Positions 59,470 through 64,000 of a stretch of 64,000 nucleotides of DNA are shown piece after piece. The position numbers and the translations under genes are program-made. The notes below the pieces were generated by a model. It saw only the letters and a program-made list of their open reading frames with translations, had not been told where the DNA came from and did no database searches. Position 1 is the first letter of the stretch. Each line of letters opens with the position of its first letter. Origin of the DNA: Bacillus sp. Marseille-P3661 (GTDB lineage Bacteria > Bacillota > Bacilli > Bacillales > Bacillaceae_J); contig NZ_LT965954.1 of NCBI RefSeq assembly GCF_900240995.1, positions 1,153,135-1,217,134 on the forward strand, read 5' to 3'.

Positions 59470-61008
59470 CTAGTGTTTAAAATGACGAACACCAGTAAAC
59501 ACCATTGCAATACCAAACTCGTCACATTTCTTTATAGAATCTTCATCACGAACAGACCCGCCCGGTTGAATGATTGCTGTAACACCCGCAGCAGCAGCCG
59601 CTTCAACTGTATCAGGCATTGGGAAGAAAGCATCAGATCCCATAGCCGAGCCTTGCGCTTTGTCTCCAGCTTGCTCAATCGCGATTTTCGCAGAGCCTAC
59701 GCGATTCATTTGTCCAGCGCCTACACCTATAGTCATATCATCTTTAGCTAAAACAATCGCATTCGACTTTACATGCTTTACTACTTTCCAAGCTAATTTT
59801 AAATCTGCCCATTCTTGTTCTGTTGGTTCTCTTTTTGTAGGTATTGAGATTGTTGCTTCATCTAAACCTAAGCTGTCTTCTTCTTGAACAAGTAAACCGC
59901 CATGTACAGATGTCAATTTATTTTGAACTTTATTATCTTCAGAAAAGTCAACTGTTAATAAGCGAATATTTTTCTTTTCTGTTAAAACTTCAAGTGCTTC
60001 CGCTGTAAAAGCAGGGGCAATAATAATTTCTAAGAATATTTCTTTCATCTTTAGAGCAGTTGCTGTATCAACTTCACGGTTTGCCGCAATAATTCCTCCG
60101 AAAATAGACACAGGATCTGCAGCATAAGCCTTATCATACGCAGACTCAATGGTTTCACCGACACCTACACCACATGGATTCATATGTTTTACAGCCACAA
60201 CTGCAGGTTGGTCAAATTCCTTCACAATACTTAATGCAGCATCAGCATCGTTAATATTGTTGTATGATAATTCTTTACCATGCAACTGGTTTGCTGCTGC
60301 AATCGAAGATGTTGAGCTTAAAGGTTTACGGTAGAATGTTGCTTTTTGGTGAGGATTTTCTCCATAACGTAAATCTTGACGTTTCTCAAACGTTACAGTT
60401 AAAGATTCTGGACTTTCTTCACCCACTTCTTTAGTTAAGTATTCAGATATTACAGCATCGTATGCTGCTGTATGACGGAACACTTTAGCTGCAAGCTTTC
60501 TATTTTGTTCTTCACTAACTCCACCCGTAGCTTTAACACTTTCAAGTACAACCTCATAATCAGCTGGATCTACAACAACTGTTACATCTTGATGGTTTTT
60601 CGCTGCAGAGCGTAGCATTGTTGGACCGCCAATATCAATATTTTCGATTGCGTCAGCAAACGTTACATCCGGCTTTGCAATTGTTGCTTGGAAAGGATAT
60701 AAGTTTACAACTACCAGATCAATTGGTGTAATATTATGTTCTTTAATTTGCTGTATATGGCTTTCACTATTACGCATTGCAAGTAAGCCGCCATGGATCG
60801 CAGGATGTAAAGTTTTCACTCTTCCATCTAGAATTTCAGGAAAGCCGGTTACCTCTGAAATTCCAATTACTTTTACGCCATTTTCTTCAAGAACTTTTTT
60901 TGTACCACCTGTTGAAATAACCTCAACACCGTTATCTACAAGGCCTTTAACAAAAGGTACTATTCCTTCTTTATTCGAAACACTTACTAAAGCCCGTTTA
61001 ATAGTCAT
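59470..61008 (-). CDS. purH: Bifunctional AICAR formyltransferase/IMP cyclohydrolase
   Basis: About 512 residues from the ATG at 61008 (GGAGGAGAATTACAA before it). The N-terminal IMP cyclohydrolase ([28 protein letters not shown]) covers 1-200 and the AICAR transformylase the rest, with [10 protein letters not shown] near 265 and the K-H pair for catalysis, and [12 protein letters not shown] later. It performs the last two steps to IMP. It begins 25 bases after purN. Confidence 0.97.
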   Translation of the reverse strand: MTIKRALVSVSNKEGIVPFVKGLVDNGVEVISTGGTKKVLEENGVKVIGISEVTGFPEILDGRVKTLHPAIHGGLLAMRNSESHIQQIKEHNITPIDLVVVNLYPFQATIAKPDVTFADAIENIDIGGPTMLRSAAKNHQDVTVVVDPADYEVVLESVKATGGVSEEQNRKLAAKVFRHTAAYDAVISEYLTKEVGEESPESLTVTFEKRQDLRYGENPHQKATFYRKPLSSTSSIAAANQLHGKELSYNNINDADAALSIVKEFDQPAVVAVKHMNPCGVGVGETIESAYDKAYAADPVSIFGGIIAANREVDTATALKMKEIFLEIIIAPAFTAEALEVLTEKKNIRLLTVDFSEDNKVQNKLTSVHGGLLVQEEDSLGLDEATISIPTKREPTEQEWADLKLAWKVVKHVKSNAIVLAKDDMTIGVGAGQMNRVGSAKIAIEQAGDKAQGSAMGSDAFFPMPDTVEAAAAAGVTAIIQPGGSVRDEDSIKKCDEFGIAMVFTGVRHFKH

Positions 61009-61033
61009 TTGTAATTCTCCTCCGCACATGTAT

Positions 61034-61603
61034 TTAAATCTTTGCAAGTAATTTATTCAACGTACTTGGGTATAAGCGATGCTCAACTTTTTGAATTTTG
61101 ACTTCAAGACTTTCATATGTCTCATCTTCATCAACCGTAACCGTCTCTTGTGCTATAATCGGCCCTGTGTCCATACCTTCGTCAACGTAATGTATTGTAA
61201 CTCCTGTCACTTTCACCTTAGCTTGAAAGGCTTGTCCAATTGCGTCCTTTCCAGGGAAAGCAGGCAAAAGAGAAGGGTGAATATTAATGATTCGCCCTTC
61301 ATATGCAGATAATAGCGTACCGCCTATTAATCTCATATATCCTGCTAACACGATTAAATCAACATCTAGTGGTTGTAACTTCGCTAGTATTTCGGCTTCG
61401 TAGTCAGCTTTCCTTTCAAACTCTTTTGGAATGAAAGCAAATGTCGGGATATCCGCTGTTTCAGCCCTGTTTATACATTTTGCATCAGGACGGTCACAAA
61501 TAAGCATCGCTACCTCGCACGATAGTTCATCTACCTTAATAGCATCAATAATAGCTTGAAAGTTTGAGCCGTTCCCAGAGGCAAATACTGCTACTTTTTT
61601 CAT
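61034..61603 (-). CDS. purN: Phosphoribosylglycinamide formyltransferase
   Basis: 189 residues. [14 protein letters not shown] near the start binds GAR phosphate, [32 protein letters not shown] contains the N-H-D catalytic set (here split as [12 protein letters not shown]), and [13 protein letters not shown] holds the catalytic aspartate. It uses 10-formyl-tetrahydrofolate. Overlaps the purM stop by four bases (ATGA). Confidence 0.97.
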   Translation of the reverse strand: MKKVAVFASGNGSNFQAIIDAIKVDELSCEVAMLICDRPDAKCINRAETADIPTFAFIPKEFERKADYEAEILAKLQPLDVDLIVLAGYMRLIGGTLLSAYEGRIINIHPSLLPAFPGKDAIGQAFQAKVKVTGVTIHYVDEGMDTGPIIAQETVTVDEDETYESLEVKIQKVEHRLYPSTLNKLLAKI

Positions 61604-62640
61604 TCGCTATTTCCCCCACGAAATGTTACGCCCTCACCTTTCGTAACTTGACCAATAATATATGCTTTTTCCCCTAATGATTCAAGCGTGCTAACAATTT
61701 CAGTGGCATCTTCCGCTTTTACTGCTGCTACCATACCAATACCCATATTAAATACATTGAACAACTCTGCTTGTTGAATATCACCGGTTTTAGAAATCAA
61801 ATCAAAGATTGGTAAAATCGGCCATGAACCTTCTATTATTTCAGCAGCCAAACCCTCCGGCAACATCCTTGGGATATTCTCAATAAAGCCCCCGCCTGTT
61901 ATATGCGCTAAACCCTTAATATCAAATTTCTTCATAAGTTCTAATAAAGGTTTTACGTATATTTTAGTCGGGCGCAGTAATTCTTCCCCTAGACTACCAC
62001 CAAGGCCTTCATATGTTTGATGCAAGTCAAGCTTTCCGTCCTCTAGCAAGACTTTACGAACAAGTGAATAGCCGTTGCTATGAATTCCGCTAGATGCGAT
62101 ACCAATTAATACGTTCCCGTCTTCAATTGATTGACCTGTAATTAGCTTAGATTTCTCAGCAACCCCAACAGCAAAACCAGCTAGGTCGTATTCATCTATA
62201 TCATACATTCCAGGCATTTCTGCAGTTTCTCCACCTACAAGCGCACTGCCTGCCTGTTCACACCCATCAGCAACTCCTTTAACGATCATTTCAATCTTCT
62301 CCGGCGCTGCCTTCCCACAAGCGATATAGTCTAGAAAATAGAGTGGTTCAGCTCCTTGCACAACAATATCATTTACGCACATTGCGACACAATCAATCCC
62401 AATTGTATCGTGTTTATCCATCATAAATGCTAGCATTAGTTTCGTTCCAACACCGTCTGTTCCCGAAATTAATACTGGCTCTTTAACGTTCACTTTTGAA
62501 AGATCAAACATTCCGCCAAATCCGCCTAGACCCCCGATAACCTCTGGTCGAATTGTTTTCTGAACGTGCTTTTTCATTCGTTGTACCGCTTCATAGCCTG
62601 CTTCGATATCTACTCCGGCATTTTTATAAACATTTGACAT
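61600..62640 (-). CDS. purM: Phosphoribosylformylglycinamidine cyclo-ligase (AIR synthetase)
   Basis: About 346 residues from the ATG at 62640 (AGAGGAGATT before it; an in-frame start 17 codons upstream is without a site). Signatures: [30 protein letters not shown] and [15 protein letters not shown]. It closes the imidazole ring of the purine. Fourth from the last gene of the operon; coupled to purN. Confidence 0.96.
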   Translation of the reverse strand: MSNVYKNAGVDIEAGYEAVQRMKKHVQKTIRPEVIGGLGGFGGMFDLSKVNVKEPVLISGTDGVGTKLMLAFMMDKHDTIGIDCVAMCVNDIVVQGAEPLYFLDYIACGKAAPEKIEMIVKGVADGCEQAGSALVGGETAEMPGMYDIDEYDLAGFAVGVAEKSKLITGQSIEDGNVLIGIASSGIHSNGYSLVRKVLLEDGKLDLHQTYEGLGGSLGEELLRPTKIYVKPLLELMKKFDIKGLAHITGGGFIENIPRMLPEGLAAEIIEGSWPILPIFDLISKTGDIQQAELFNVFNMGIGMVAAVKAEDATEIVSTLESLGEKAYIIGQVTKGEGVTFRGGNSE

Positions 62641-62757
62641 TATATAATCTCCTCTTTTTAGAAAAACATATAATTTGCCGAGTGACGGCAAATTATAGTG
62701 TTTTTCTTATACTTTAATCCTCAATGAAGTTAAACTTTTTTAAAGTACAAAAAGGTA

Positions 62758-64000
62758 TTAATCTTTGGATCCTGCACTAACTGGTGTTTTTACATTTTCC
62801 TGAGAATTGTTATTATCTATATAAATCTCTGTCGGGTATTTCCCTGTGAAACAAGCTAAACATTGTCCATGATTCTCTTCTTGACTACTTCTGCCAATCG
62901 CTTCTAACATGCCATCTGTTGATAAAAACGCAAGTGAATCTGCACCAATTTCTTCACACATTTCTTCAAGCGTATGTGTAGCTGCAAGCAACTCTTTAGT
63001 TGACGATATATCAATGCCGTAGAAGCAAGGATTCTTAATTGCTGGTGATGAAATTCTTACATGAACTTCTGTCGCACCCGCTTCACGCAACATTTTTACA
63101 ATCCGCCTACTTGTCGTTCCACGAACAATCGAGTCATCAACCATAACTACGCGTTTACCCTCAACAACTCCACGAACAGGTGATAGTTTCATTTTAACAC
63201 CGCGTTCACGTAATTCCTGTGAAGGCTGAATAAATGTTCGGCCTACATATCTATTTTTTATCAGACCTAATTCATATGGGATACCTGAATATTCTGCATA
63301 ACCGATTGCTGCTGATATACTTGAATCAGGTACTCCCGTTACTACATCAGCCTGAACTGGGGATTCGATTGCCAATTGTTTCCCAAGTCTTTTACGAGAG
63401 CTATGAACATTAATACCACCAACATTACTGTCAGGGCGGGCAAAATAGACATACTCCATGCTACAGATAGAACGATTCACATTTATAGTAAAACGCTCTG
63501 AGCGGATTCCCTCATTACTTATAATCAATAGTTCCCCTGGATCTACCTCACGGAGATATTGTGCACCCACAACATCAAATGCACATGTTTCTGATGCAAC
63601 AACATAAGCATCACCGATGCGACCAATTGATAATGGACGTAAACCATTCGGATCTAGAGCTACCATTAATTTATCTTCTGTTAAAATCAAAAATGCATAA
63701 GCGCCCTTGATCATTGTTAAAGCATTTTTTACTTGCTCTTCAATTTTGGAGAAACCACCACGGCGAATTAAGTGTGCCAGCACTTCTGTATCAGATGTTG
63801 TTTGAAAAATTGAACCTTGATGCTCTAGTTGATTTTTTAGTCCATTTACATTTACTAAATTTCCGTTATGTGCAAGCGCAATACTGCCTTGTTGAGAACG
63901 GAACAGCAGAGGCTGCACATTCTCATAGCCACCGCCTCCCGCTGTTGAATAACGAACATGACCAATTGCGGCATTTCCAGATAGGTTTTTCAGCTCACCT
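62758..64000 (-). CDS. purF: Amidophosphoribosyltransferase (5' end beyond the window)
   Basis: Partial gene of about 414 visible codons; the frame stays open to the window edge, reading GELKNLSGNAAIGHVRYSTAGGGG at its beginning (split: GNAAIGHVRYSTAG). The N-terminal Ntn glutaminase part includes AHNGNLVN and TTSDTEVLAHLI; its nucleophile cysteine lies outside. The PRPP site is VVMVDDSIVRGTTSRRIV. Conserved Fe-S cluster cysteines are visible in the C-terminal half (SICSMEYVYF, CLACFTGKYPT). It commits PRPP to purine synthesis. The following purM starts 117 bases on. Confidence 0.96.
   Translation of the reverse strand, partial: GELKNLSGNAAIGHVRYSTAGGGGYENVQPLLFRSQQGSIALAHNGNLVNVNGLKNQLEHQGSIFQTTSDTEVLAHLIRRGGFSKIEEQVKNALTMIKGAYAFLILTEDKLMVALDPNGLRPLSIGRIGDAYVVASETCAFDVVGAQYLREVDPGELLIISNEGIRSERFTINVNRSICSMEYVYFARPDSNVGGINVHSSRKRLGKQLAIESPVQADVVTGVPDSSISAAIGYAEYSGIPYELGLIKNRYVGRTFIQPSQELRERGVKMKLSPVRGVVEGKRVVMVDDSIVRGTTSRRIVKMLREAGATEVHVRISSPAIKNPCFYGIDISSTKELLAATHTLEEMCEEIGADSLAFLSTDGMLEAIGRSSQEENHGQCLACFTGKYPTEIYIDNNNSQENVKTPVSAGSKD

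Overview
The window is a chromosomal segment of a low-GC, spore-former-type Bacillota, almost certainly Bacillaceae. The strongest evidence is the gene order in the last 24 kb: rlmCD, dgkB, gatBAC, camS (yerH), ligA, pcrA, pcrB, yerC, yerB, yerA, purD, purH, purN, purM, purF. This is the Bacillus subtilis arrangement with a few insertions and deletions (no opuE between camS and gatC, for example). Gram-positive lipoprotein signals, strong AGGAGG-type ribosome binding sites, TTG/GTG starts and a CcpA-type cre site agree with this. I see no rRNA, tRNA, CRISPR array, intact insertion sequence or prophage.

Layout. 0.1-6.2 kb: a minus-strand cluster made of a binding-protein-dependent ABC importer (lipoprotein, two permeases, ATPase), a CDP-alcohol phosphatidyltransferase and a pyridine-nucleotide disulfide reductase. 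It resembles the enterobacterial ynjBCD-ynjF set. 6.6 kb: a uracil-DNA glycosylase-like gene. 7.2-12.1 kb: a complete module for a ba3/bo3 (SoxB-type) terminal oxidase: small subunit IIa, CuA subunit II, subunit I, Sco copper chaperone, a membrane protein and heme O synthase. An FNR/CRP-like palindrome sits at about -41.5 from its predicted start. 12.5-29.2 kb: mixed genes, including a NIPSNAP-Nudix fusion, two DUF2294/MpsC proteins next to a PAS histidine kinase, a cation efflux pump, a thioredoxin-like protein, a dctP-dctS-dctR C4-dicarboxylate uptake system, a GreA-like protein with an upstream leader peptide, pirin, a soluble chemoreceptor and a NERD protein. 29.3-32.7 kb: a two-gene 2-oxoacid:ferredoxin oxidoreductase (gamma-delta fusion, then alpha-beta fusion). 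33-36 kb: an AraC regulator, a tRNA-dihydrouridine synthase and sparse DNA. 36.6-39.5 kb: a large secreted GH10 xylanase of visibly higher GC. 39.8-64 kb: the conserved core block ending in the purine operon; purF runs off the window.

The most unusual structures are two long tandem arrays at 13.3-14.2 kb and 28.0-28.9 kb. Each has 16-17 consecutive units of exactly 52 bp. Each unit carries a 25-bp interrupted palindrome (GTCAGAA ... TTCTGAC) and a 27-bp pyrimidine-rich linker. The linkers differ between the arrays, but the palindrome, the period and the orientation are the same, and a decayed relic lies at 2.24 kb. The period equals about five turns of B-DNA, and many loop substitutions keep the RNA hairpin pairable. 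I regard this as the best candidate for an undescribed element. A second, unrelated interspersed repeat family (core GCGTAAGCGCC...GGTCAGCCCCG) occurs in several states of decay at 9.5, 32.7, 42.3 and 59.1 kb.

Many gene starts given here were moved from the longest reading frame to a downstream ATG/TTG/GTG because of a well-placed ribosome binding site; these cases are stated. Functional names rest on motifs and context recognised by eye; no database search was run.
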